A DNA stretch of 64,000 nucleotides from Bryobacterales bacterium (GCA_016716385.1 JADJWL010000008.1:124001-188000), one strand, 5' to 3'; counted from the stretch's first letter, positions 44,246 through 56,550 are shown. The notes: generated by a model not told the origin, from the letters alone. Made by a program: numbers and translations.

Positions 44246-44722
44246 ATGCGGAGTGACTTGACAGCGCGCATCGAGGAGATCGCCACGCGGGTTGCCGCGA
44301 GCGAGGGAATCGAGATTGTGGAAGTGGAACTGAAAGGTGCCGGCGCCCACCGCATGTTGCGGATTTCGATCGATCGCCCGGAGGGGGTCACACATGGGGA
44401 CTGCGAGCTGATTTCGCACCAGGTCGGCACCATTCTGGATGTCGAAGATGTGATTCCCGGCGGCCGGTACACGCTGGAGGTCAGTTCTCCCGGTGTGGAA
44501 CGGAAGCTGACCAAGCCGGGCGATTTCGAGCGTTTCGCAGGCCAGAAGGCGAAAGTGGTGTTGCGTGAGCCCGAGGAGGGCAGGAAGAGCTGGGAAGGCG
44601 TGCTAGCCGGGTTCCGGGAGGGCCGGATCCTGCTGGAAGTGGCGCCGGACAGGACACTCGAGTTCCCGCTGGAGTCAGTTGAGCGGGCCAATCTGAAGTT
44701 TGAGTGGGGGACGCGGAGCTGA
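44246..44722 (+). CDS. rimP: Ribosome maturation factor RimP
   Basis: 158 residues if started at ATG 44246; a TTG at 44258 with CGGAG before it is an alternative, because the ATG has its SD too close. The N-terminal domain (IEEIATRVAASEGIEIVEVEL) and the signature DVEDVIPGGRYTLEVSSPG, then VERKLTKPGDFERFAGQKAKV, are diagnostic. RimP assists 30S subunit assembly. First gene of the conserved rimP-nusA-infB-rbfA set, 22 bp before nusA. Confidence 0.95.
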   Translation: MRSDLTARIEEIATRVAASEGIEIVEVELKGAGAHRMLRISIDRPEGVTHGDCELISHQVGTILDVEDVIPGGRYTLEVSSPGVERKLTKPGDFERFAGQKAKVVLREPEEGRKSWEGVLAGFREGRILLEVAPDRTLEFPLESVERANLKFEWGTRS

Positions 44723-44744
44723 CCCACCGGGTGTAAAAATACGC

Positions 44745-46260
44745 ATGGGATCGATCTTTCAATCCATCGAGCTGCTGAGCAAAGAGAAGGGCATTGACGC
44801 GCAGATCGTGCTCGACGCCGTCAAGGATGCGCTGCTGGTGGCGGCGCGAAAGCACTACCGGACCAACGAGGAGTACGTGGCCGAGTTAAATCCGGCCACT
44901 GGCGCCATCGAACTGTACGCGGTGAAGCGCGTTGTCGAAGCCGTGGAGGACCCGGACCGGGAAATCAGTCTGTCTGAGGCAGGCGCGTTCGATCCGCCGG
45001 TGGAACTGGGCGGGGAAGTCCGGATTGCGAAGCCCACGGATCTGCTGGGCAGGATTTCGGCGCAGACGGCCAAGCAGGTCATTTATCAGAAGGTGCGCGA
45101 GGCCGAGCGCGAAACCGTGTATGTCGAATACTCGGGCCGCGTGGGCGAACTCGTGAATTGCATGGTGAAGCGGCTGGAGGGGCAGGACTTGGTTGTCGAT
45201 CTCGGCAAGACCGAGGCGCGCCTGCCGCGCAAGGAGCAATCCCGGCTCGAAAGCTATGGCGTCGGCGACCGCGTTCGCTGCGTGATCCGGAGCGTGGACA
45301 AAACCGGCAAGAGTCCTGGCGTGATGGTCTCCCGCGCGGCGCCGGAACTGGTGATGCGGCTGTTCGAACAGGAAGTGCCTGAGATCTACGATGGCACGAT
45401 TATCATTAAGGGCTGCGCGAGGGAAGCGGGCGAGCGCACCAAGATCGCCGTGCACAGCCGGGACCGGGATGTCGACAGCGTCGGCGCGTGTGTGGGGATG
45501 AAGGGTATGCGGGTGCAGTCGATCATCCGGGAACTTCGGGGCGAGAAGATCGACATCATCGAGTTTTCAGAAGACCCGGTCGTGTTCGCGACCCATGCGC
45601 TGAGCCCGGCCAAGATTTCCCGGGTAGCGATCCTGAGCCCGCTCGACCGCCACATGGAAGTGATCGTCGACGACTCGCAGCTCTCTCTGGCCATCGGCAA
45701 GAAGGGGCAGAATGTGCGGCTGGCGGCCAAGCTGCTGGGCTGGCGGATCGACATTAAGAGCGAAGAGGAGAAGCGCCAGGAGGTGGAGTCAGCCATGGCG
45801 GCTCTGGTGGCTCCTGGGGCGCCGGTGTCCGTGCTGATTGACCACGGGCTGCCGGAAACCGTGGTCGAACGGCTGGTGGAGGCGAGCATCGGCACCGTCG
45901 AAAAGCTGGGGACGATGACTCCGGAGCAGTTGGAGGAGATTCCCGGGGTCGATTTGGAGATGGTGGAGCAGATCCAGCTTGCCGTCAACAGCTACTACGG
46001 CCAATTCGAGGCGGTGACGGGTCCGGTGGCGGAGACGCTGCAGGACCAGGGCCTGCTCGAAACCTCCGCTGCGGCGGGGGAGGAGAGCGAACCGGCTCCG
46101 CCCGTCGCCGAAGAGATAACTGCTGAACCAGCTTTGGATTCGGAGCCGGAGCCTGACTTTGCTACCATAGAGGTTTCAGAACCCCAAGCACAAGAGCGGC
46201 CGGCCGGTCCCGACGGCGAGGATGCGTCCGGGCTGACAGAGGTAGAACGAAACGAGTCGC

Positions 46261-46268
<8 letters not shown>
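44745..46268 (+). CDS. nusA: Transcription elongation/termination factor NusA
   Basis: 507 residues from ATG 44745. The N-terminal RNA-polymerase-binding domain (FQSIELLSKEKGIDAQIVLDAVKDAL) is followed by the S1 domain (about 135-200, VGELVNCMVKRLEGQDLVVD), two KH domains (VGACVGMKGMRVQSIIREL and LAIGKKGQNVRLAAKLLGW) and a helix-hairpin-helix-type tail (VEKLGTMTPEQLEEIPGV). The last 70 residues are acidic and variable. It binds RNA polymerase and controls pausing, termination and antitermination. It overlaps infB by 8 bp. Confidence 0.97.
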
Positions 46269-49184
<2,916 letters not shown>

Positions 49185-49185
<1 letters not shown>

Positions 49186-49490
49186 TGGCCGGTGGGGCGG
49201 AAATGGCTGCCATCGGTGTCCTGACCCTGGAATTGCGTATCGACCACGCACATTCGCTCAAGGACAAGCGGCAGGTCGTGCGCTCTCTCGTTGAGCGGTT
49301 GCGCGGGCGGTTCAACGTCTCGGTCGCCGAAGTCGGCTACCAGGAGCTGTGGCAGAGGGCGCTGCTGGCGGCTGTGACCGTGGCGTCGGCACGTGTGCCG
49401 GCCGAGTCCGTGCTGCAGCGGGTGGAGCGTGAGGCCGCTGAGCAGGTGGGCGGAATGCTGGTCTCCGCCGGGATCGAGTGGATAGAGTAG
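49185..49490 (+). CDS. DUF503 (YlxP-like) protein
   Basis: 101 residues; a start at ATG 49203 is also possible. The core GVLTLELRIDHAHSLKDKRQVVRSL and FNVSVAEVGYQELWQRALL define DUF503. The family sits between infB and rbfA in many bacteria and is thought to bind the ribosome or RNA, but has no firm function. It overlaps infB by one base and ends 10 bp before rbfA. Confidence 0.9.
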
Positions 49491-49500
49491 CCGGAACCGT

Positions 49501-49875
49501 ATGGACGCACGCCGCTCCAGGAGAGTCTCCGAAGCCCTCAGGGAGGAGCTTGCCGAGATTGTCTCGTTCGAGATGACCGACCCCCGGCTGGAGGGTGCGG
49601 CGGTGACCGCCGTGAATGTCTCCTCCGACGGGCGCTATGCCGAAGTGAAGATCGGCGTCCGCGGCGGGCAAACCGAGCAGCGCCAGGCGCAGGCGGCCCT
49701 GACGCACGCCGCGGCGTTTCTCCGCCGGCAAGTGGCGGCGCGTCTTCCGCTGCGCCGCGTGCCCGAACTGCGCTTTTCGGTGGGTCCCTGGGAAGACACG
49801 GAAGCTCGCGTCGAACTGCTGCTGCGGAGGGCCCAGAAGCTGCGCTCCCGCGCCGCACCGGAGGACGCATCGTGA
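49501..49875 (+). CDS. rbfA: 30S ribosome-binding factor RbfA
   Basis: 124 residues. RRSRRVSEALREELAEIV at the start and TDPRLEGAAVTAVNVSSDGR with the RVPELRFSVGPWEDTEARV block are the family signature (KH-like fold). RbfA helps mature the 17S precursor of 16S rRNA. Its stop overlaps apbE by four bases, which ties the translation genes to the heme genes. Confidence 0.95.
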   Translation: MDARRSRRVSEALREELAEIVSFEMTDPRLEGAAVTAVNVSSDGRYAEVKIGVRGGQTEQRQAQAALTHAAAFLRRQVAARLPLRRVPELRFSVGPWEDTEARVELLLRRAQKLRSRAAPEDAS

Positions 49876-50870
49876 ATTTGGCCCTGGCCGTGGCGCTGAT
49901 CGTCTGGCCCGCCGCGGCGGGAACGGAATTGCTGCGCCTCGAGGCCTCCGGTGACGCCATGGGGACGGCCTACTCGCTGGTGCTTTACGGCGAGGACCGT
50001 GCCGTCCTCGAGAACGCGGCTGAGGAATCCTTCGAGGAAACACGGCGGCTCGACCGGTTGCTCTCCAACTACCGTCCGAAGAGCGAATGGAGTACGGTGA
50101 ACCGGGAGGCAGCCGGCCAGCCTGTTCCCGTGTCCCAGGAGTTGTTCGATCTGCTGGCGGCGTGCGAGGAATACAGCCGGCTAAGCGGCGGCGCTTTCGA
50201 TATTTCGGTCGGGCCGCTGATCAAGGTCTGGGGATTCTACAAAGGCTCCGGACGCCTGCCACACCGCGCCGAAGTGCGGACGGCGTTGTCCAGCGTCGGC
50301 TACGAGGGCATGGTCCTGGATCGGAAAGAGCGTACGGTCCGCTTCGCCAAGTCCGGCATGGAAATCGACCCCGGCGGCATCGGCAAGGGTTACGCGGTGG
50401 ACCGCGTGGTGGAAATCCTGCGCCGCCACGGGGTCCCTGCCGCACTCGTCTCGGCCGGGGGCAGCAGCATTTATGCCATGGGTGCGCCTCCCGGGCAGGA
50501 CGGCTGGAAGATCAATATTCTGCATCCGCTGGACGAATCGAAGACCGTTGCGCCCCTGGTGCTGCGTGACGAGTCGATGTCGACCTCGGGAAGCTATCAG
50601 AAGTTTTTCCGGGCTGAAGGCCGGATTTTCAGCCACATTATGGACCCTCGCACCGGCTATCCGGCCGAGGGAATGCTGTCGGTCTCGGTGGTTGCCCCCC
50701 GAACCATCGACAGCGAAGCGTGGACGAAGCCGGTTTTCATCCGTGGCCGCCAGTGGGCGGCGGAGAATCTACCGAAAGGATTTCGCGCGATTGTGTGTCC
50801 CGACCCCGGAAGCGGGCGGGGGCGCAAACGCGGAATCGGGATGGATGTGACATGCGAATGGCTCCGATGA
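49872..50870 (+). CDS. apbE: FAD:protein FMN transferase (ApbE family)
   Basis: 332 residues from GTG 49872. Signal-like N-terminus LALAVALIVWPAAAG. ASGDAMGTAYSLVLYG is the usual opening. DLLAACEEYSRLSGGAFDIS and MEIDPGGIGKGYAVDRVVEI are the FAD-binding parts, VSAGGSSIYAMG matches the GGD-type loop, and FSHIMDPRTGYP is the C-terminal signature. It attaches FMN covalently to threonine residues of exported flavoproteins such as NQR/RNF subunits, none of which is in this window. Coupled by four-base overlaps to rbfA and hemE. Confidence 0.9.
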   Translation: MNLALAVALIVWPAAAGTELLRLEASGDAMGTAYSLVLYGEDRAVLENAAEESFEETRRLDRLLSNYRPKSEWSTVNREAAGQPVPVSQELFDLLAACEEYSRLSGGAFDISVGPLIKVWGFYKGSGRLPHRAEVRTALSSVGYEGMVLDRKERTVRFAKSGMEIDPGGIGKGYAVDRVVEILRRHGVPAALVSAGGSSIYAMGAPPGQDGWKINILHPLDESKTVAPLVLRDESMSTSGSYQKFFRAEGRIFSHIMDPRTGYPAEGMLSVSVVAPRTIDSEAWTKPVFIRGRQWAAENLPKGFRAIVCPDPGSGRGRKRGIGMDVTCEWLR

Positions 50871-51889
50871 GCAGCCGGTTTCTCGATGCCTGCCGGCGGC
50901 GGCCCACCGACGCGCGGCCGGTCTGGTTTATGCGCCAGGCGGGGCGGTACCTCAAGCCGTACCGCGAGATCCGTGCCAAGAACGGCATTCTTGAGATGTG
51001 TAAACGCCCGGACCTGGCGGCGACCGTGACCCTGCAGCCGGTCGAGATCCTGGACGTGGACGCGGCCATCATCTTCGCCGACCTGCTGCTGCCGGTGGAA
51101 CCGATGGGCCTGCGGCTGAAGTTCGTCGCGGGCGAAGGGCCCGTGATCGAGAACCCCGTGCGGACGGCCGATGACATCGATACGCTCTCGACGACGAACA
51201 CCGACGACCTCGGCTATGTCGGCGAGGCGATCCAACTGGTGGTGCGCGCGCTCAACGGCCGCGTCCCGGTGATCGGCTTCGTCGGCGCCCCGTTCACCAT
51301 GGCCAGCTACATGATCGAGGGCGGCTCTTCCCGTACGTACGTCCGGACGAAGCAGATGATGTACGGCAACGAGACGTTGTGGCGGCGGCTGATGGGAAAG
51401 ATCGTCGACGTCGCCGCGCCGTTTGCCGCCGCCCAGGTCGCCGCCGGCGCCCGCGCCATCCAGGTGTTCGATAGCTGGGCCGGCGCCCTCGCTCCCGATG
51501 ACTACGTCCGGTTCGCCGCGCCGTACTCCCGCGCCCTGATCGAGCGCATCCGTTCGACGGGCGTGCCCGTGATTCACTTCGGCACCGGGACCTCAGGCTA
51601 CTTCCGCGAACTGCACGCGGCGGGAGGCGATGTGCTGGGCATCGACTGGCGCATCAACATCGATCAGGCATGGATGGAGATCAGCTACCGCTCCGCCATC
51701 CAGGGCAATCTCGATCCGGCGGTGCTGTTCGGGCCGCTCGCGGAAGTGCGGCAGCATGTGACGGACCTGCTGCGCCGCACAGGAACCCGTCCGGGGCACA
51801 TCTTCAATCTGGGGCATGGAATCCTGCCCGAGACCCCGGTCGAAAACGTCAAGGCGGTAGTCGAAATCGTACGGGAGTTCCGGCCATAG
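50867..51889 (+). CDS. hemE: Uroporphyrinogen decarboxylase
   Basis: 340 residues from ATG 50867, which overlaps the apbE stop (ATGA); ATGs at 50852 and 50858 are in frame but less likely. RPVWFMRQAGRYLKPYRE is signature 1, with the conserved Arg and Asp-holding region, and GFVGAPFTMASYMIEGG is signature 2. FGTGTSGYFRELHAAGGDV and the GHIFNLGHGILPETP end block agree. It converts uroporphyrinogen III to coproporphyrinogen III. Confidence 0.97.
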   Translation: MSSRFLDACRRRPTDARPVWFMRQAGRYLKPYREIRAKNGILEMCKRPDLAATVTLQPVEILDVDAAIIFADLLLPVEPMGLRLKFVAGEGPVIENPVRTADDIDTLSTTNTDDLGYVGEAIQLVVRALNGRVPVIGFVGAPFTMASYMIEGGSSRTYVRTKQMMYGNETLWRRLMGKIVDVAAPFAAAQVAAGARAIQVFDSWAGALAPDDYVRFAAPYSRALIERIRSTGVPVIHFGTGTSGYFRELHAAGGDVLGIDWRINIDQAWMEISYRSAIQGNLDPAVLFGPLAEVRQHVTDLLRRTGTRPGHIFNLGHGILPETPVENVKAVVEIVREFRP

Positions 51890-51918
51890 CAAACGACTCA
51901 ACGAGCCTGCTGCCGTCG

Positions 51919-53298
51919 GTGGCGATCGTCGGCGGAGGAATTTCGGGCCTGGCCACGGCCTACTATCTGTCGAAGCGGGGCGCGCCGTTCACGCTGATCG
52001 AGAAGCGCGCGCACCTGGGCGGGGTCATTCGCACCCTGAATCTGCAAGGCTGTCTTGTCGAGGCCGGCCCGGACAGCTACATTTCCGTCAAGCCCTGGGC
52101 GCGCGACCTCATCAACGAACTCGGTCTCGGCGGCGAAGTCATCGGATCCAAGGACGACGAGCGTGTCACCTTCATCTGGAAAGCCGGCCGGCTGATCCCC
52201 ATGCCGGACGGCCTGCAGTTCATGATCCCGACCGAGATCGGCCCGATGATCTCCACCCCCCTGCTCGGGTTCGGCTCGAAACTGCAGATGGCGATCGAGT
52301 ATTTCCGCAAGCCTCCAACCGAGCCGTTGCCCGACCGTTCCGTGGCTGAGTTCGTCCGCAGCCACTTCGGGCAGGAGGTCGTCGACTACCTTGCCGAACC
52401 CCTGCTCTCCGGCATTTACGGCGGCGACCCGGAACACCTTTCCGTCAACGCCGTACTGCCGCGCATGGTGGAACTGGAAACCAAGTATGGGAGCCTGTCC
52501 AAGGGAACGCTCGACGCGCGGCAGAACGCGGTGCGCCAGCCGCCCGACCGGACACCCCTGTTCAGTACGCTGCGCAACGGGCTCGGCTCGCTGGTCGACA
52601 GCCTCCTCGATTCGGTCGCCGAGACGATCGAAGGCGTGCGCGGTGAAGTCGAGGCCATCGAGCGCGCCGGGGACCGGTATCGTCTTCGCGTGAACGACGA
52701 TTGGATTGAGGCCGACCACGTCGTGCTGGCGTGCGAAGCCCACGCGGCGGCGCGGATGCTGAATGCCGGCAGCCAGCCGTTCGATCCCGAACTGGCCGGC
52801 CTCCTCGACTCCATCCCGTATTCTTCTTCGATGACGCTTGCCCTTGCGTTCGACGGCAAGGATCTGGCCAGCATTCCCCAGGGCTTCGGCTTCCTCGTGC
52901 CGAAGCGCGAACGGCAGCAGTTGGTGGCGTGCACGTTTGTCGGGAACAAGTTCCCGTTCCGCGAATCCGGCGATTTGATCCTGGTGCGCTGCTTTCTTGG
53001 CGGCGCCGGCGGCGAAGAAGTGGTCGCGCTCGACGACGAGAGCGCGCTGCAAGTGGTGCTCGACGAATTGCGGGAAAAGATGGACATCACGGCCAAGCCG
53101 GTCTTCAGCGCCGTCTCCCGCTGGCCGCGCTCGATGGCGCAGTACACGGTGGGCCACCAGGACCGTGTCCGGCGCATCGAAGAGAAGCTCAAACAGCACT
53201 CCGGGCTGCACCTGGTGGGCAACGCCTATTACGGCATCGGCATCCCGGACTGTGTCCGGATGGCGAAAGAAGTTGCCGGGCGCGTGCTCCGTTCGTGA
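51919..53298 (+). CDS. hemY: Protoporphyrinogen oxidase (HemY/HemG type, FAD)
   Basis: 459 residues from GTG 51919. No ATG or SD is present: the frame is open upstream through the hemE end, and GTG 51919 gives exactly VAIVGGGISGLATAYYLS, the dinucleotide-binding start. Upstream in-frame ATA or CTG codons cannot be excluded. RAHLGGVIRTL and LVEAGPDSYISVKP are FAD-binding. EPLLSGIYGGDPEHLSVNA and LVGNAYYGIGIPDCVRMAK are specific to this oxidase. It oxidises protoporphyrinogen IX, or coproporphyrinogen III in the coproporphyrin route. Only 29 bp separate it from hemE. Confidence 0.9.
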   Translation: MAIVGGGISGLATAYYLSKRGAPFTLIEKRAHLGGVIRTLNLQGCLVEAGPDSYISVKPWARDLINELGLGGEVIGSKDDERVTFIWKAGRLIPMPDGLQFMIPTEIGPMISTPLLGFGSKLQMAIEYFRKPPTEPLPDRSVAEFVRSHFGQEVVDYLAEPLLSGIYGGDPEHLSVNAVLPRMVELETKYGSLSKGTLDARQNAVRQPPDRTPLFSTLRNGLGSLVDSLLDSVAETIEGVRGEVEAIERAGDRYRLRVNDDWIEADHVVLACEAHAAARMLNAGSQPFDPELAGLLDSIPYSSSMTLALAFDGKDLASIPQGFGFLVPKRERQQLVACTFVGNKFPFRESGDLILVRCFLGGAGGEEVVALDDESALQVVLDELREKMDITAKPVFSAVSRWPRSMAQYTVGHQDRVRRIEEKLKQHSGLHLVGNAYYGIGIPDCVRMAKEVAGRVLRS

Positions 53299-53344
53299 CG
53301 CCGGTCAACTTCCGGTGGCATTCGTTTCCCGGAGACGCTAGAGA

Positions 53345-53656
53345 CTAGACGTCGCAGCCCCACCACTCACAGCAGCAGACCCAAACCAACGTCTCGAACC
53401 TAACACCGTCGCACTCGGAATACACCCAGCCATGCCACCTTTGACAAGGACCACCTCCGCACGGAATACCGGTGTGGTAGACTCCATGACCGGTAATATC
53501 ACCTGTGATGCTGTTGTAGACCGGGAAGACTGGGCAGTCATCGAGACCGAGTAGGTCAGGGCAGCTGTAAGAACTTACGTTGCATGTCGCTGAAGCAAGA
53601 GGCGCCGAAACCAAAGCTAGCGCCAGAGTGCAAGAAAACAGAAGAGTTTTCATCAT
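53345..53656 (-). CDS. Small secreted cysteine-rich protein, family unknown
   Basis: 103 residues with a clear signal peptide (MKTLLFSCTLALALVSAPLASA). The mature part has ten cysteines in about 80 residues, including a triple CCC (94-96) near the end VWVCCCEWWGCDV and spaced Cys at 25, 32, 41, 66, 71 and 82. This points to a disulfide-rich or metal-binding extracellular protein. Two ATGs in tandem start it, with GGAGGGAATGGAGGA before them. It follows the propeller gene by 29 bp in the same direction. Both are less GC-rich than their neighbours, which suggests acquisition. No relative is recognised. Confidence 0.75.
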   Translation of the reverse strand: MMKTLLFSCTLALALVSAPLASATCNVSSYSCPDLLGLDDCPVFPVYNSITGDITGHGVYHTGIPCGGGPCQRWHGWVYSECDGVRFETLVWVCCCEWWGCDV

Positions 53657-53685
53657 TCCTCCATTCCCTCCGTTGTGGCTTTCTC

Positions 53686-54729
53686 TTACGGATTCAAGTT
53701 CGGTACGGTATAAACGACCATCTGGCCGGACGGACTCGTCACAAAGAGACGCCCATCAGAGTGTGCCACTCGCGCCGGAACAAACCGGCGAACTGACCCT
53801 TGATCGCTAGGAAGTTCCAGCCGGTACCTTGCGAGGACCCGGCCTGATCCGTCAATTTCGATGAGCGGCTTTCCCTCAGACCGCCTGTGGTTGGTCAGGA
53901 GAACGAGCAGCCGGTCCGATCGACCACCGAAGACTGCTCGCACGGCAGGGCACTGCCGGTTCGCGATAGCGCCACCAGCGGCCTGCGCACAAAGGCCCAG
54001 AGGCTCGGCGATAATATCCGGTTGAATCTGAATGCGTGAAATTTCGCTGGTGACGGTGTCGAAGCGCACCATCGTTCCGTCCGCGGCCGATACCGCCAAC
54101 AAGATCCGGGAATTCAGCCAAGCGAAATGCCATGGGAGAAAGACCATGTCGTCCGGCGACTGCGGCGACACACCAAGAAGTCCGACTACATTCTGTCCCT
54201 GAGGGTCTATCCGTATCAGCTCGCGGTGCTGGCTGATGCCAAAGTATGTATCTTGATCGAACGCAGACACGTCATAGAGGGTCACTTCATTCGGTGTGGA
54301 CCGATGAGTTTCGTCCAGAGTGTCAGGGTCAAGCCTAATGAGAAGTTGCCGGGAAGTCCCGGAGTGGGAGTCCCGTTCCATTTGGCGAAGCAACAGCGTG
54401 CCGTTGTTCGCCAAGGTTATGTCGGCGAAGTGCCCTGGCGGAAGGGTCCGTTGAATGCTCGGTTGCCCCCCCGGAGGGTAATCTGATTTCAGGACAAACG
54501 CTGCCCCCCCTCCCGCGCGAACGCCCAAAGCATACACGTAGCGCGAAGAGGCGGCAATGGAGAGCACATGGTACCCGGCGGAATCTTCGTTCTGCCCAAA
54601 CAATTCGACCGAACGATCTGGCTTCAAGAGAGTCGCTGCCGGTCGTTCTGCAGTTTCCTGTCCGAGTAGTCTCGGCCAATTCCCTGCGAACACAACAGAC
54701 AGTAAAATCGCGAACGCTGACATCCGCAT
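53686..54729 (-). CDS. Secreted beta-propeller-like protein of unknown role
   Basis: 347 residues from ATG 54729, chosen because AGGAGG lies 8 bases upstream and the result begins with a signal peptide (RMSAFAILLSVVFAG). The rest is a chain of short beta strands with repeats such as LIRLDPDTLDETHRS and LIRIDPQGQNVVGLLG, as in six- or seven-bladed propellers. No catalytic residues are recognised. It is co-directional with the Cys-rich gene and has its own near-consensus promoter. Base composition and codon choice differ from the heme genes on one side and argD on the other. Confidence 0.7.
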   Translation of the reverse strand: MRMSAFAILLSVVFAGNWPRLLGQETAERPAATLLKPDRSVELFGQNEDSAGYHVLSIAASSRYVYALGVRAGGGAAFVLKSDYPPGGQPSIQRTLPPGHFADITLANNGTLLLRQMERDSHSGTSRQLLIRLDPDTLDETHRSTPNEVTLYDVSAFDQDTYFGISQHRELIRIDPQGQNVVGLLGVSPQSPDDMVFLPWHFAWLNSRILLAVSAADGTMVRFDTVTSEISRIQIQPDIIAEPLGLCAQAAGGAIANRQCPAVRAVFGGRSDRLLVLLTNHRRSEGKPLIEIDGSGRVLARYRLELPSDQGSVRRFVPARVAHSDGRLFVTSPSGQMVVYTVPNLNP

Positions 54730-55319
54730 CGACAACCCCTCCTGGTTTGCGAGGTTCTGACCAAATGCCATGCGCGGCTCAGCTTCCAGCTCTGAACCGA
54801 GCGGTCACTTCTTCTTGCTCCGCAATTTCCTGAATCTCATGGGCACCCACGACAAGACTCAGTACGGGAGAAGATTGAGAAAAGTTTACTTGCAGAGATC
54901 GCGATTTGTCAAGTGGTGAAGATGGCCCATCCGGCTCCTCGTGAGTCAGTGTGCCAGATCCAGGCCTCTGCAATGGAGGTAGACAGCGGGTGACGAAGGC
55001 GTTGTAGTTGCAGAAGCCCCGGGCCGTCACTTACCCATTGAATCTTGCAGTTGATCGATTCACTGGGTATTGGTCACGCGGCACCTAGCTAGAGTAGGTC
55101 AGGATCCCGGAGGCGTCTCTCTTGCGCATCCGCGCCCGCCTTCGCGACCGGCTCCAGCCGGGCGTCCGAACAACCAGGCTGGCGACTGCGAGCAGCCATG
55201 CGAGTCCGGCGGGTGGCGTTCCAGCCTGCGTGGGCCATGGTGGAGCCGATTGTGTCGTCCGGAGGCCGCCGGTTGCGATGTACTGAGTCGCATCTGCATG
55301 GCCGAAGTATTATAGGAAA
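54730..55319. other. Intergenic region with promoter for the propeller gene
   Basis: 590 bp. A minus-strand promoter lies at 54883-54912. A minus-strand frame at 54779-55030 (83 residues) is not accepted as a gene because that promoter falls inside it, although its last third could be translated as a leader peptide. The argD side (about 55,070-55,319) is GC-rich, with no recognised gene or structure. Confidence 0.5.
54883..54912 (-). promoter_or_regulatory. Near-consensus promoter of the propeller/Cys-rich pair
   Basis: On the minus strand TTGACA (54912-54907), 18 bases, then TAAACT (54888-54883). The transcript would start near 54876, giving a leader of about 145 bases before the ATG at 54729. 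Confidence 0.65.
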
Positions 55320-56549
55320 ATGAGCACTCTGACCGAGCCTGCCAGTGCGCCGACGGCCACCCCTTCCGTCATCGACCTGGAAAAGCAGTACCTCCTCCAA
55401 AACTACGCCCGCTACCCGGTGGTGATCCGCCGCGGGAAAGGCGCGTGGATGTTCGACGACCAGGGCCGCCGCTACCTCGACTTCATCTCAGGCATCGGTG
55501 TCAACGCGCTGGGTCATGCGCACCCCCGGATCGTCGAAGTGATCCGGCAGCAGGTGGACTCCCTCATCCACTGTTCGAATCTGTACTATCACGACTACCA
55601 GGGACCGCTCGCGAAGAAGCTGGCTGAAGTGAGCGGACTCAACCGGTCGTTCTTCTGCAATTCCGGGACAGAGGCGATGGAAGGCGCGATCAAGATGTGC
55701 CGCGCCCACGGCAACCGGATCAGCCGCGAGAAGTACGAACTGGTGACGCTCGACAACTCGTTCCACGGCCGGACCGTCGGCGCGATTTCGGTCACCGGGC
55801 AGCCCAAGTACCGGCAGGACTTTGAGCCTCTGCTGCCAGGCGTCCGCTTCGTGCCTCCGGGGGACGCAGCCGCGCTCGAAGCCGCGGTCAGCGAGCGCAC
55901 CGCCGGCATCCTCATCGAGCTGATCCAAGGCGAGGGCGGGGTCTACCCGATGAACGCGGAGTACGCGCGACTGGCCCGGACCCTGGCCGACAAGTACGAC
56001 GCGCTGCTTGTCTTCGACGAGATCCAGTGCGGCGTGGGTCGTCCCGGCAAGTACTTCGCGTATCAGCTCATGGATCCTGTGGTGCTCCCCGACATCATGG
56101 TGGCGGCCAAGCCTCTGGCTTGCGGGCTGCCGCTGGGCTGCATCGTGTCCAACGAGAGGGCGGCGCCGTCGCTTGCCGCCGGCATGCACGGTTCCACGTT
56201 CGGCGGCGGGGCGCTGGCCTGCCGCGTGGCCTTGGAATTCTTCGATATTCTCGGAGAACTCCTGCCGCAGGTGGTGCGCGTGGGAGACTACTTCCGGGCA
56301 CGGCTGCGGGATCTCGCCGGGCGCTACCCGTTCATCACCGATGTCCGCGGCTTCGGCCTGATGGTCGGCGCGGAGCTCTCGTTCCCCGGCAAGCAGATCG
56401 TTCTCGACGCCATGGAGCGCGGGTTGCTGATCAACTGCACGCACGAGAAAGTGCTGCGCTTCCTGCCGCCCTACATCGTGACGGAAAACGAAGTAGACAT
56501 CGCGATCGGCGTGCTCGACGAGATCTTCGCCCTGCAGAAGGAGGCATGA
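55320..56549 (+). CDS. argD: Class III (ArgD-type) PLP aminotransferase
   Basis: 409 residues. The PLP lysine lies in VAAKPLACGLPLGC. SGTEAMEGAIKMCR binds the phosphate, DNSFHGRTVGAISVTGQ is the ArgD-type block, and LVFDEIQCGVGRPGKYFA holds the Asp that contacts the pyridine nitrogen. ELIQGEGGVYP agrees with acetylornithine/succinylornithine transaminases. The N-terminal 20 residues are a Thr/Pro-rich extension. AGGAAA precedes the ATG and TATTAT at 55308-55313 could be a -10 box. No other arginine gene is adjacent, so a related aminotransferase role remains possible. Confidence 0.8.
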   Translation: MSTLTEPASAPTATPSVIDLEKQYLLQNYARYPVVIRRGKGAWMFDDQGRRYLDFISGIGVNALGHAHPRIVEVIRQQVDSLIHCSNLYYHDYQGPLAKKLAEVSGLNRSFFCNSGTEAMEGAIKMCRAHGNRISREKYELVTLDNSFHGRTVGAISVTGQPKYRQDFEPLLPGVRFVPPGDAAALEAAVSERTAGILIELIQGEGGVYPMNAEYARLARTLADKYDALLVFDEIQCGVGRPGKYFAYQLMDPVVLPDIMVAAKPLACGLPLGCIVSNERAAPSLAAGMHGSTFGGGALACRVALEFFDILGELLPQVVRVGDYFRARLRDLAGRYPFITDVRGFGLMVGAELSFPGKQIVLDAMERGLLINCTHEKVLRFLPPYIVTENEVDIAIGVLDEIFALQKEA

Positions 56550-56550
56550 C

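Noticed and set aside
54779..55030. 83-codon minus-strand ORF upstream of the propeller gene
   Set aside because: The propeller promoter falls inside it and the sequence is not protein-like, although its 3' part might be a leader peptide.
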